This document shows, one piece after another, positions 31,556-41,789 of a DNA stretch of 41,789 nt. Source of the DNA: Podaxis mareebaensis (Eukaryota > Basidiomycota > Agaricomycetes > Agaricales > Agaricaceae); contig JAEUWP010000158.1 of the NCBI GenBank assembly GCA_018524725.1, positions 1 to 41,789 of the forward strand, read 5' to 3'. The notes below the pieces were generated by a model. The model worked only from the letters and a program-made list of their open reading frames with translations, had not been told where the DNA came from and searched no databases. Position 1 is the first letter of the stretch. Every line of letters begins with the position of its first letter. Position numbers and translations under genes: made by a program.

Positions 31556-34169
31556 TGACAGCACGTGTGTTGAAATCAGACTTTGCCTTTTCTGTCTTCA
31601 TCTCCTTGAGTTTGTTTATAATCCATTCTTTGTCATAATGATGACAGAAGAATGGGCATTTATCACTGTTGACATGGTGATCTTTGGAACCACATGACAG
31701 ACAGTTGAATGAGGTCACATGGGAGCAGTCTGTGATGTTAGCAGGAGTGGGAGGACAAGGGCTGGGGCCAGGCTTGCTGTGACAGCAGTACCCATTGTGG
31801 CGATGATTGTTGGTATGATGTGGGTCTCCACAGATAGCACATCTTGGGTTGCAAGCTCAGCAATTGTGGGTGGCATGTCCCCACCTCCAGCAGCAATTGC
31901 AAAGAGGACTAGTGACTTGCATGCTAGTGCCTCTGAAAGTGCACACTCTATTCTCAAAGAGAATGGTGTGATTAATGTATAGTTTGGCCTGTGAGGCAGT
32001 TTGGGAATCCCACAGGTTGAAGAAAAGAATGGCTGAATCTGAGTGTGGAGAAACTTGACAGAATCATGGTTTACCAACAAGGTGATTTATGATGTCAGAG
32101 TAAGGAGAAGCATCGATGGCAGGTTTGATGTCATTGGTGGTGTGTGGGGTACCATCTTCCTTGAAATATGGAAGATTGGTGAGTTTGATAAAAGATTTTG
32201 ACATAGGAAGTGAAGGGTTTACAGCATTCCTAATGTCGGGGGAGGCAAAAGCTGACCTGTTAGAGTCAGTGATGCCCTTCTTAATGGCATTGAGCTCTGC
32301 TTCTGATGTGACAGTGCTTGTGTTGAGCCAAAGAGTGTGCTCATTCTTTTTTGCAGACTCTACCTGAAGAGGAAGGTTCTTCTAGTACAATTCATTATTA
32401 CAACATCTGACAACAAGGTCTAATGAAGTAATCATGAGATGATGGAATGTGTTGTTGAAGGGGACAACAACATTTTTGCATGAAGGACCTTGGGTGGCCT
32501 TTGGTTATGAGGAACGGGGGGAGGGCGAGGCAGATTTGGAGGCAGGAGTTTGGATGTCTCCTGAGTTGTGGAGGAAATTGATGATGTCGACCAGTGACAT
32601 GGATGGGAACTGGTTTTGGAGAGCTGTATATTTTTGCAGCTCCTCCACTTTGAGGGGCGATTGAGAAGCCACCTTGGAGTAGGACGGCCTCTGGGTTGAG
32701 GGAGACAGTGCACCAGACCTGTACTGAGGTTTGGTGGCTTTGTTAATGGGGGGAGGGGTGGATGAAGGGGGTGAGGGACAAGGGAGAGGGAGAGATTCCT
32801 TGGGAGGGAAGGCGGGGGCCACAAAAGGCTTATACTGAATGGGAGCCACTACTGTTTTATGAGGCACCCTGCAATGAATAACTGTTGACCAGGTGCTGAG
32901 GTTAGGGTTAGCCTTTTCCTGGCTGGATGGACCAGGAACAGTGGGGATAGTGGGTTGGGTAGGGGGAGGGGGAAGCATGTCAGCATTGATGTTAGAAGAG
33001 GACGACTCACCTGGTTTGGATGGGTCAATGGGGGGAAGGTGTGAGAGGGTGATTGCACAAGCAGTATCCCTTTCGAGTTGCGAGTCTGAGCCCTGGAGAA
33101 TCCCAGAGGCATCAGAGGGGGAAGTAAGGGAAGAGCCCTGGAGAAACCCAGAGGCATCTTTAGGGGATGGGGAGGATACTGCTGGTGCCTTTTCAGCCTG
33201 GCATTCTTGATGATGACCAGTAGACATGGGAGTTGGGGTAGGAGATAGGGTGTGAGCAGGGGGAAACTGCATGGAAATGGCATCGTAAAGGCACACAGTA
33301 TGGTTGTTATAAGGAACTGATTTGTTCTGGAGTTGCTCAGAATGAGTGATAGTTTGCATTAAGTGAATGAGGGAGGAAGTACCCTCAAAGGAAGAAAGAT
33401 CTCCTCCATTATTAGCCCATGATGAGAGCCAACTGGAGGAGAAGGAGAGAAGCACTGTTAGAAGGCTGAGCACTTTGTGGTCAGAAGTGGTGGTGATGTT
33501 GATGTCACTGAAAATGTCACAGAGAGCACTGCAGATTGCTGACCAATCCATTCCATGGGATGGCTGCACATCGCCATGAGGCTGGTTGCTGGCAGGGGGA
33601 GAGACAGGAGTGAATGTTGGGAGGGTTGGGAGGGGATCTGAAGGCTGGGATTCATCCCAGGCTGATCCAGGAGTCAGAGGGATAAAGCCATAGGATGAAG
33701 CTATAGCTTGTGCAGGTGAAAGGACTCTGTGAGATGATGGGGCAATCTCAGGAGAGAGGTCAATATCCTTGTGAGCCAGTGTGATGGATTGAGTGATGGA
33801 TTTGGGAGTGGAGGTTCCTTGGGAACCTTCAAGGATATCTTGGTCTTCATTTTCTTTGGCAGAAGAAATGGAGGCAGCATCGTCATCTTCTCTGAACTTC
33901 ATATTTTTCTCCAATCAATTAGAAAGAGATTGGTCAGTTGAGTAGGAGCATTTGGCTCCAATAGATGGAGAGGGTGAAGGGGGCTTTTGTAAGAAGTCTT
34001 CAGATACCTGGAAATCATTGAAGAGGCCAATGGAGGCCTCTTGGGGGAGAGTGGGGTTGGGCACTATGCTGGCACTAGAGCGATGTCTACCAAGGTGGAG
34101 GGATTTAACACTTGGGGCAGCTTTCTTTAGACTACCAAAGAGGCCGCTAGACTCCTTGGTATCTTTCAT
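31548..34169 (-). pseudogene. LINE ORF1: gag-like nucleic-acid-binding protein
   Basis: ATG at 34169, 873 codons to TGA at 31548-31550, with a few internal stops (for example the TGA just after 33915). Most of the protein is low-complexity and rich in Ser, Pro and Thr. The C terminus carries three CCHC knuckles in a row: CNCCWRWGHATHNC (about 31862-31901), CAICGDPHHTNNHRHNGYC (about 31790-31850) and CLSCGSKDHHVNSDKC (about 31655-31705). Such ORF1 proteins coat the LINE RNA. The stop overlaps the start of ORF2. Confidence 0.85.
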
Positions 34170-34257
34170 AGTGAAATAGGACTGAAAAATGTATTCCTTG
34201 TACTATGAATAACCTGGCCACTGAGATGTATGTGGTGGTTACTGAGAAAGGAAGGTG

Positions 34258-34272
34258 ACCAGTACCACCTTT
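34258..34272 (+). repeat. 15-bp target duplication of the LINE, right copy
   Basis: ACCAGTACCACCTTT, identical to 27296-27310. It marks the 5' end of the LINE at 34257. Confidence 0.92.
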
Positions 34273-36700
34273 GGAGGTACTCTGCTGTCTGTTGGTTGCC
34301 AAAGTGGCCAACAATCTCGTGAGCTTTATTCAAAAGCTCTGTAATTAGTGGTCAGTTGTTGGGAATACATACCACCTCCCATCCTTAGGGGGTGGTTCTT
34401 CAAATAATACCATCTTCGTTGATGGTAAAACCACTGTATTTTTCAGGTGCTTCAAGCACCACTGAAAACATGGGGTTGGATGTGTATCCTGACGTGATTG
34501 TTTTCGTCACATCGATTGGGAGCTCCATTGGAGCTTCAGTGGAGATGTTACCCATTAATGCATCTTCCAGTGTTGGACACTCGACGAGTTGTTCTTGTGG
34601 CTCCTGTTGAGCAACCTGTCTCTGGGCTGCTTCTTGGAGCTCACAAGTTTCGATCTCTCATTCTTCCTGCCATTCATGCAGGCAAGTGCTTCAGCACAAT
34701 GGTTGCTCGACCATTGCCTTGACTCTGTCAAGAAGATGCTCAATCTCCTTGGCTCATTGTAGGGGTAGGTCCTTGCAGTGAGGATCGATTCTGTGATCGA
34801 CTTGGATGTATTCTCCAGGGGAGTGTTCCTCTCCTGGAGTGTCACTTTCAAAGTAGCAAGACAAGCAGTCTGCTACTTTATTTTGTTCTCCTTTGACATA
34901 TGTAATGTCAAAGTTAAAATGCAATAAATAGTCCATCCACTGTCATTGTCAGCTAGACAGTTGCACTTGAGTTTTGAAAAACTCCAGTGCCTTGTGATCT
35001 GTGATAACATGGATCCTGTAGCCAATGAGTTTATCCTCCCACTTCATTAACACTTCTAAAATTGCTAGTGTCTCAAGTTCATGCACAGCATAGTTCTGCT
35101 GTGCTGGGGTGAACTTCTTGGACATGAACCCTGCTGGGCAGCAGTCTGCCCAGGTGGGTCCTTGTCTGTACATGGCCCCAATGCCTGTCTTAGAGGTGTT
35201 GCAGATGATCCATATAGGTTCCCCAGTCCTGGGGTCTATTGGTTTGACGATGGGGGTCTTCTTGCAGATCCTCTTCACCATGCTGAAACATCATTGGTGA
35301 AGGGGCCTCCAATAGAACAGGGTCCTGTTCTGAGTGATTGTGAGCAGTGGCCCAGTGTATGCAGATACATCTGGCAAAAAGTTTGCCAGGTAGTTGATGA
35401 GTCCAACAAATCATTGGATGTCAGTATAGTTTCTGGGAGTGCACCACCCCTGAATATGAGTCAGTTTGTCTTCATCTGGGTGTACCCCTTGGTCATCAAT
35501 AATATGACCAAGGCAGTCAACACAATCTGCATACAGATTGCATTTGGATTGTTTGACATATAGCTTGTGTTTGCACAGTCACTCAAACACAAGTCATAGA
35601 TGATCTTCATGTTCATCTATTGAGTCAGAGAATATGAAGATGTTGTCAAGGTATACATGTACACATATACCTATGACATTGCAAAATGTAGCAGTCATTA
35701 ACTGCTGAAAGGTTGCAGGGGCATTACAATCCCCCTGCTGCATTATGTTGCTGACATACGTGCCAGCAATTGTAGCAAATCCCATTTTGTCTATGTCTTC
35801 CAGATGTACTCAGACTTGCTTGTAGGTGTTAGTGAGATTGATCTTGGATCGATATCATGCTTGAGTGACATCTTCTTGAATGATGTCTTGGTCTGGCAAG
35901 GGCATAGTGTCCTTGACAGTGTTTTTGTTTTGTTGTTGTGCATCAATGACAGTTCATAGTCAACTGTCTTTCTTTGGGATGCACAGTAACAGTGCTGCTT
36001 GGGAGATATGTTGTGGCTCCCACCATTTTGCATTCACATAGCGGTTGAGTTTCTGGTGAAACTCCCTGCACAGGGATTGTGGGCATCTGGGAGTGAAGTA
36101 GCTATACTTCTTACTCTCATCAATGAGGTTTATTTTGTGATTTACTTCATGAAATGGGGGAAGCTCGTCTGGAGGACCATGCATTATGTCCTTGAATTCA
36201 TTGAACCACTGCTGGCACAGTGTCAGTATGTCCTTCTTGGAGTACCAGCCTTGTCACTCAGGGTGGCAATTCCTCTTCTCAGTGTTGATCCAAGCATTTT
36301 GTATCTGTGTTTCTGAATCATCTTCTGCTGGAAGATGAGTGACAATCATACTGCAGAGTTGGTCTCATACCATTTTATCAGGGTAATGTACCCTGGTAAA
36401 CTCCAGGGTTTTGACTATGTCATCAAGGTTGGGTTGTGTGAACCCAGTCAAAGTTGGTAGTTCATCCCCAGGATGATGCATTTCCCATATGCTGCAGACC
36501 ATGGTGTTCCATTCTGCAGACATGCAGGGGTCATAGTACCACTCAAACATTGGGTTCTAAGTGGGTCTGTCTATCAAATGAGACTTGTATCTCATTTTTT
36601 GTGGTCCATGAGGGGCATTTTGTCCCTCTTGGTTTGGTGAAGGGTGTAATTTTACCTTCAGTTTGTCTCTCTTGGAGGAGACCTTGTGTCCTCTGTGACC
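34273..36700 (-). pseudogene. pol: Element A RT, RNase H and integrase zinc finger
   Basis: RT runs from about 36250 to 35300 with HKINLIDE, LLLCIPKKDS, APATFQQLM and the catalytic box as VYLDNIFIFS (about 35640-35660), where the second Asp is Asn. RNase H (34960-35290) has IWIICNTSKTGIGAMY, again Asn for Asp (35198-35200), then NYAVHELETLAIL and VITDHKALEFF, with YVKGEQNKVADCLS after. At 34273-34335 the integrase finger starts (HEIVGHFGNQQTAEYL) and is cut by the LINE. The frame is constant down to about 34700 apart from TGA stops. RT and RNase H are both inactivated. Confidence 0.87.
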
Positions 36701-36856
36701 TATGTCCCCCCTTCGAGAGTTCATAGAACTCTTGACCTCTTCTAGGAGGTGACAGCTATCATGGGGTAATGTTTCCCCTCAGGAGCTTTGTTCATCATCT
36801 CAAACTGCTTCTATGGATGTTTGATGGACATTGTCCCATTGAACATCCTCCACAAG

Positions 36857-37642
36857 TCAACTTGACTTGTTTTTGTTGGTTGCACAGTGGTGGCACAGGC
36901 AAGTGTCTGATTCACTGGTGAAGTTTGCTACTTCTATGGTTTTGCTTCCAATTCTGACTTCATTCTTGATGAAGTTGAGGATGACATTGTTTGTACACAT
37001 GAATAGCATACTGATTATCATGTCATAGTGATTGAAGTTCACTACATCTACATATGTACAGGTATGTATGTTTCCAATAGTGACATTTACTGTTGCTCTG
37101 TACTTGACAGTGGATCGACTGCCCACTGTCCCCAGTTGCAGTGTGTGAGGGTCTAATAGTTCATTGACCCTGATGCCAGCCACTTGTGCAAATGTGGGGG
37201 TGATGCCGGTAGTTGTACTACCAGAGTCCCACAGTGTCCAAGCATCAATACCATTGACACTGATGAGAGTGGCAAGACATTGTTTCTCACTGAGGGAGGC
37301 TTGGGGCTGAAGGATCTTATCCTTCTCTTTATGGAGGGTAACATGGCATACCCTCACTTCGTGGTCTGGTTTCTCGCTGGGCTCAACAGTGAGAGCATTG
37401 ATGACATTGAAGTCATTGCAATCTTTGTCATTGACATCTTCTGCATTGCCAATCATGGCAGTGAAATTGTATTCATCATCAATGTCAGATCTGTAGTCTG
37501 ATTTGATGACTTCAACTTGTACTAGTTTGTCTCTGTTTGATGAACTAGACTCTGGTTCTTCTTGGACTTCAGTGTTGTCATCTGAGGTTGAGTCCTGTTT
37601 GATTTCTTCAACTTCTTGTTGAAGAACTTCTTCATTGTTCAC
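36857..37642 (-). pseudogene. Element A aspartic protease
   Basis: An open stretch of 261 codons in the gag-pol frame. The N-terminal part is acidic (EEIKQDSTSDDNTEVQEEPE). The protease fold follows, with the active site TLWDSGSTTTG (about 37220-37235), GTVGSRSTVKY, and a YDMIISMLF flap-end region that corresponds to the usual ILGxPF. It would process gag-pol. The DSG active site is intact, unlike RT and RNase H of the same element. It is flanked by TGA stops on both sides. Confidence 0.8.
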
Positions 37643-37649
37643 TGGAATG

Positions 37650-39450
37650 ACTGTGTGTGCAGCTCATACATAGCTGCATTGTTTCCCCTTCTCTGGGCAT
37701 TCTTGTGCCCAGTGACCATGTTTTCCACATTTGTAACAAGGCCCTTTCTCTGTGGCCTTGTTCCCTTGGTTCTGCTTAACAGGTACCTTGCTCTGTACCT
37801 GTGGTTTGAATTGAGCCTTGGGTTTGTGTTGTTGAGGTGGAGGTCTCAACAGTCATTTTGGTGGAAAGGCATTTGAGGATTGCCTTAGCTCATGAGCAGG
37901 AATGTGATCCTGTCCTGCGGATATGCAATGAGGGACCCATGCAGTCCTCATTCTTGGTTCTGCTGTGGCAGGTTTCTTTGAGAAGCCTGCTGATGGTTCA
38001 TGTGATCAGGAGGGTTTCAGAACCCTTTCAAAGAAGGCACTGCTTTGCATCCAATTCTCATAATCAGCTGCATGCACTATGAAGTCTTCAAGTTGATTCA
38101 TTTCAGGTGACAACCCTCTGTCGAACATGAGGAAGTGTCTTATAGTTTGCAGTAGGCCTTCTAAGAAGGTCTCGATGAGAGAGTAATCATCAGGGTGGAT
38201 TGCCATGTCTTGTGAATAACCCAAGATGGTGTCATAATAGTGTTGAATCCCTTCTTTGGAATTATACCTGACCCCTTTGAGGCTTTCACAAGCCTCATGC
38301 ATTGACATCAGTCTGATGAATCTGTCATAGAGCGCTGTAATGATGCTCTTGAACATCCAATCATATTTACTACAATCTATACTAAGTACATGATGAATGA
38401 ACATATCCTTCACCTCTCCAATGAGGTAATATTGGAGGGTTAGGATTCATAGTTGATCCATAGTGGGACTCTGTCCCCCTAGTCCCTTCATGGCAAAGTC
38501 AGCACAGAGACTTGTTATGAATGACAACAAGTCTCTGAATCAGTGACTTCCACTGTATGGTTCTAAGCTCTTTTCTGTGGGAAGCTTGTTCAACAAAGGT
38601 TTATAACCTTCAGGGTACTCAATTGGTTGTGTGAGGTATTGGTCAATTGTTCAATGTAAATGATCATACATCAGGTTATTGTAACTCTGGACAGATTGTA
38701 TGATCCCTGGAGTTACTGACTCATCATGTGCCTCTCTAACTAGAGAGTATTGACGAGTCCCTTGGTTCAGTGTGGGGAGTCATGAGGTGGTGTATACCTC
38801 CTGCTCCTCCTTTGTATCATCTTCTTCCTCTCCTTCTTCCTCTTGGATGGGAGGAAGATTTTGGAGGGGATGTAGATTGTATAGTGGGGGCAGATTTTGC
38901 CCCTGCAAGGATGGTTGTTGGGGTGGGGAGGCCATCCTTACTGTTTTGCAAATATTAACTGTTTGATGTGTTTTGAGAGGGCCTCCAAAGAACACACGAG
39001 TGGCTGCCTTTTGCTCCTTGTGTTCTGACATGGTGGCCTCAATGGGTATATGTCCATTGAACCTAACATATTGGTCATCTATCAGAGACGACCCACAGGT
39101 GCAGATGTCTTCATTTCACATTTATTGTAGGGCAACCCAGTCACTCCACTTGTCAGCACAAGGGGTTCGTTTAGCTGTAGGCAATATGAACAGGGTGCTC
39201 GAGGCTTGGAATGAGCCAGCATTCACAGGAATGCTAGTGGTGGAAGGTAGCTCGGCTTTAACATTTGATGTTGAAGCCACTGGGGAATTTCCACCAGCCA
39301 TGGGTTTGGCTGATGGCAATCTTATGGTTTCAGGAGTTGTTGCAGGGTAGTTACTACCCTGCACTGTTGTTCTTGGTGATGGTACACCCATCAGTCCTTT
39401 CCCTTTGGGAGAAGGGATAGGGGGCAGTTGAGGTGACCAATGTGGGTTGA
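37650..39450 (-). pseudogene. gag: Element A gag with CCHC zinc knuckle
   Basis: Same frame as protease and RT. From 5': Pro/Ser/Thr-rich start (MGVPSPRTTVQGSNYP at 39391), CADKWSDW and RFNGHIPIEATMSEHK (about 39030-39160), an acidic run (QEEEGEEEDDTKEEQE, about 38780-38830), and the capsid-like domain (38006-38413: SIITALYDRFIRLM, YNSKEGIQHYYDTIL, FLEGLLQTIRHFL). The knuckle CYKCGKHGHWAQEC follows (about 37690-37735). The DNA between them carries several TGA stops. It would form the virus-like particle shell and bind RNA. Confidence 0.82.
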
Positions 39451-39501
39451 GGGTATTGATCTGACCCTGGGGTCAGGTTGCATTAACAGGGAAGGCAGCA
39501 G

Positions 39502-40614
39502 TCAGGATTGTGATGCCCCAGTGGTTGGGGCATGGCAATGCAATTGGTTCGCAAAGGTATCGTTCCCTGGGATTGTCTCACTGTCTGTGATGGTGGACCC
39601 ATTGATGGTAAAGTGTGTGGCCCTTAGGCCATACCCTTGTGCATGTTGTTGTTGCACACTGAGGTGCTCATTGTAAGCTTGATCTGTTTCCCCTGGTTGC
39701 CTGGGTGCATGCAAATGTGCCACAGCTTGGACGGTATTCAATAACACAGTCAATGAGGGAGATGGATGGTGTGGATGTAATTGAGGGGCTGCAATGCATA
39801 GTTGTGGTTGAGGCATTGCTGGCAGTCCATTGTTATTGTGTTGGTGATGGTGCTTGTGCACTGGGTGTTGTTCAGCCTTCTTGATTGCTTTGTCAATTTT
39901 TGCGTTGAGGGGATCATAGGTGATCCCATCATTAGTGGAGTTGAGGATGTGCTTGAGGTACTGTTGAGTAGGTTGTATTTTATATACACTGTGCATGGGT
40001 GTAAGGTCAGTTTGTTTGACCTTCGTGGCCTGGGCCTTTTGGTAGGCCATGCAAAGCTTTGTCAAAGCTTTGATATAAGTAGTGCAGAATTGGTTGGAGC
40101 CAACTTCTATTGGCGAGTCAGTTTCACGGTACAACTCCACTACAATTGTTTCAGTGTATACCAACATTTGGTGTTGGCATTGGTGTTTAATAATGCCATA
40201 GTCTGTGAATACAGAATTGACTTGGTCTTCTAAGGAGACCACATTGTTGAGAGCAGGGGGCAAGAATTCTGGTGTCAATGGTTTGGAGTGTGAACCATTG
40301 GATCAGTGTGTTGTGCTTGACATGGGGTGCAATGCTAGGGGATGGCTTGGCTCGAATTCAGGGAATAGGGGAAGCTCCTCTGGAGCTTCCTCACTGTTGG
40401 TGGATGATTTGTGAGCTGATGCATCTGCTGGGGGTGTGGTGATGGGGAAGGGGATTGTCAGTTCATAGTGTGGTGAGGGGATAGATGGGGAAGGGGGTAT
40501 GAGTGGGGTTTGTAGGCTTTGTATGTTCACATTGTGCATTGTTGCATCAAGATGTCGTTGCATGTCTTCAGACACATCGTAGTGTCCAGGGGGGTGGTTG
40601 TGCTGTGAGGCCAT
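39502..40614 (-). pseudogene. Element A ORF1 upstream of gag (unknown function)
   Basis: ATG at 40614 (MASQHNHPPGHYDVSEDM), one internal TGA near 40303, ending at TGA 39502. The N-terminal third is Pro/Ser-rich. The middle is helical (VVSLEDQVNSVFTDYGII, then YIKALTKLCMAYQKAQATKV), with a His-rich tract (HPVHKHHHQHNNN, about 39845) and a C-terminal NGSTITDSETIPGN. Gag begins in the -1 frame just downstream, so this may be the N-terminal part of gag, separated by a frameshift that is either mutational or programmed, or a distinct ORF. I cannot decide which. Confidence 0.55.
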
Positions 40615-40720
40615 TTGATTAAGTGGTGACAAAAGCTTTTTACTTTAGGCTTTTAAGTGTAATAGTTGTGTTTAATGGGTTCACTTAGTACATGCCCAAG
40701 TGCAGGGTATTGTAAAAAAG

Positions 40721-40985
40721 TGTAAGCCTACTGAGGCTTACTTAGAGCTTAGACCTTAAGTTCACACCGACATACAATAAACCCAATGTATTGGGATGTA
40801 TGTAGTGTAGGTATAAGGTCAGCTGTCATGACAACAGCTGACAATGAGAATATAAGGAATATTTTCCTGATAGATTAAGTAATCCATCAGGGTTAAGTGG
40901 ACAGTGAGAATTAAACAAATAATAAATATAAGATTGATTGACAAGAAAAGGAGACAGCCATGATAGTAAGGGCTTAACCCTTACA
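40721..40985 (-). repeat. 5' LTR of element A (265 bp)
   Basis: Begins TGTAAGCCTACTG and ends AACCCTTACA. It matches 17550-17821 at most positions. A 106-bp leader (40615-40720) separates it from the ATG of ORF1; no clear TGG-type primer site is visible there. Confidence 0.87.
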
Positions 40986-41273
40986 GTCTATGTTTTGATT
41001 GGCAGCCTCAGATCTTGATTTGCCTTTGCCTTTGCCTTTGCCTTTGGTGTCTTCTATAGCTTTCTGCTCAAACAGAAGGCAAATTTTATATGCACTAACA
41101 GTGTTGGGGTACTGGAAATTGCCCCTGACATCCTGGAGGGCTGGTAGAGCAGTTGCAGTTATCCTGGTATGCTTGGTATTCGGAGCCATAAGGGCCAATG
41201 GTTGAGTGCTTGCAGACAGGTTGGACAGTGAGTGTTGAATGATGTTGAGAGTGTGATCTTCTATATAAGTCAT
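40974..41273 (-). pseudogene. Small hypothetical ORF cut by the LTR of element A
   Basis: ATG at 41273, preceded by TATATAAG (about 41261), then 99 codons with a Gly-Lys repeat (DTKGKGKGKGKSRSEAA). The final codons and the stop lie inside the LTR of A, so the original frame was interrupted by that insertion. No family recognised; it may be another repeat-derived fragment. Confidence 0.3.
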
Positions 41274-41789
41274 GGATATTGCGACTGCATTGTTCTCACA
41301 ACCACTTTAGTACATGACTGATTGAAGAGGCTCACTGCAAGTTGAAGAAGGGGTAGGCAAGGCCTGTAGAATCAACAGTCATTTACTAAGAAATAAGGAT
41401 GTCGAAATTCCTTCACTGTATGTGCAGTTTCTGTCTGTCTCCCTGCTGGTCATTGCCTTTTCTGACCACAAGTTTCACTCATGCCGTTCTCATCGCCGCC
41501 AGGGGCAACTTGCCTTGAAGGCTGGTACAATCGAAGTGTAGGTACCTGAAAACCCTGCTAGGTTGAAGGACATCAGTCACCCTTGTAAAATTGGGTTGTC
41601 CTTGGTTGCTGCCATCACAAGGGTGGATTATGGTTTAGACTAGCTACCAGTCCTTGAGTAAGTGCCTTCTTTTGAGGTCCAGGTTGAACATAGGCCAAAA
41701 ACAGGTTCCTAGGTGTTATGAATTCAGTAAATGTTCGCTACACATTTACTAAACTTTGATTTCAATCTATTTGTTCATTGTTTTATCTG
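40986..41789. other. Right flank of element A, unassigned
   Basis: CpG-poor sequence without a recognised gene or repeat boundary. It contains the start of one minus-strand reading frame (to 41273) and a GCCTTT repeat. The last 500 bases show no coding region I can support. Confidence 0.5.
41021..41046. repeat. GCCTTT hexanucleotide microsatellite
   Basis: About four tandem copies of a 6-bp unit (TGCCTT). On the minus strand they encode the Gly-Lys repeat of the small ORF. Confidence 0.85.

Larger units (their letters stand above)
27311..34257 (-). mobile_element. Tad1-type LINE (non-LTR retrotransposon), complete
   Basis: A 6.95-kb minus-strand element with poly-A tail (T run 27308-27321), a 3' region to about 27700, ORF2 (endonuclease, RT, RNase H, zinc finger), ORF1 with three CCHC knuckles, and an 88-bp 5' leader. 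A 15-bp target duplication flanks it, so it appears full length. The domain order, with RNase H after RT and an HC-type finger at the end, fits the fungal Tad1 clade. Both ORFs carry stops and frameshifts. It split the integrase gene of element A. Its 3' end recurs at 11855-12105. Confidence 0.93.
17550..40985 (-). mobile_element. Element A: large Ty3-like LTR retrotransposon with extra ORFs
   Basis: Minus-strand element bounded by related LTRs at 40721-40985 (5') and 17550-17821 (3'). Order in its own direction: 5' LTR, ORF1, gag with CCHC knuckle, protease, RT, RNase H, integrase with chromodomain-like end, a long third ORF, purine tract, 3' LTR. Two guests are nested: LINE 27311-34257 and element B 20544-25345. 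Without them and one copy of each target duplication, A is about 11.7 kb. The flanks (TGTTG left, GTCTA right) do not match, so no target duplication is visible; recombination or rearrangement after insertion is possible. All frames carry stops, mostly TGA. Confidence 0.85.

Noticed and set aside
32432..33283. Pro/Leu-rich frames overlapping LINE ORF1
   Set aside because: Alternate-frame translations of the Ser/Pro-rich ORF1; frame continuity with the CCHC knuckles picks the other frame.
1..41789. CRISPR arrays, prophage, bacterial operons, rRNA
   Set aside because: No regularly spaced short repeats and no such genes were seen; introns, LINE and Ty3 elements show a eukaryotic genome.

Overview
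The window looks like a repeat-rich stretch of a filamentous fungal genome, most likely a basidiomycete (Agaricomycete). The grounds are a Tad1-type LINE with C-terminal RNase H, Ty3/gypsy elements with fungal-type pol, a pogo-like DDE transposase with a 53-nt GT-AG intron, and heavy CpG loss in most of the repeats. I see no convincing intact host gene, no rRNA, no complete tRNA and no CRISPR array. Nearly every base can be assigned to a nested stack of transposable elements. Genus-level identification is not possible from the sequence.

Layout. 1-7183: E1, a CpG-rich Ty3/gypsy element on the minus strand; the window opens inside its 3' LTR. E1 sits inside E2 (7184-11321, plus strand), an older CpG-depleted copy of the same family in opposite orientation. 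E2 in turn sits inside a relic (11322-11854 and 14410-14453) of a second Ty3 family, called B. That relic is split by a 2555-bp insertion (11855-14409) flanked by a 14-bp target duplication. The insertion consists of a LINE 3' end, an unassigned CpG-poor segment, and a CpG-rich island with an unrecognised 284-codon reading frame. 14969-17515: decayed pogo-like transposase plus a coiled-coil/SAP-like tail. 17550-40985: element A, a large minus-strand Ty3-like element (about 11.7 kb without its guests), with LTRs at 17550-17821 and 40721-40985. Two guests lie inside A: a complete family-B element (20544-25345, TSD TGGCT) and a complete Tad1-type LINE (27311-34257, 15-bp TSD). 40986-41789 is unassigned flank.

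How the pieces relate. Each insertion can be ordered by which element it interrupts. Reading frames resume exactly when the guests and one TSD copy are removed: the LINE splits the integrase zinc finger of A, and B splits a long third ORF of A. Decay is dominated by CpG transitions. CGA arginine codons have become TGA stops, and aspartate codons preceded by C have become asparagine, which removes catalytic residues of RT, RNase H and integrase in three separate elements.

The most unusual points are: (i) extra ORFs of unknown function between pol and the 3' LTR in both A (about 1050 codons) and B (314 codons); the B one is conserved in two diverged copies and is bracketed by two purine tracts; (ii) a family-B copy whose 5' LTR and primer site join directly to mid-protease, with no gag; (iii) a canonical GGGTTTT slippery site directly before the gag-protease stop of E1; (iv) an ATGTCTGA stop/start overlap between LINE ORFs; (v) the chimeric LINE-tailed insertion with its CpG-rich island.
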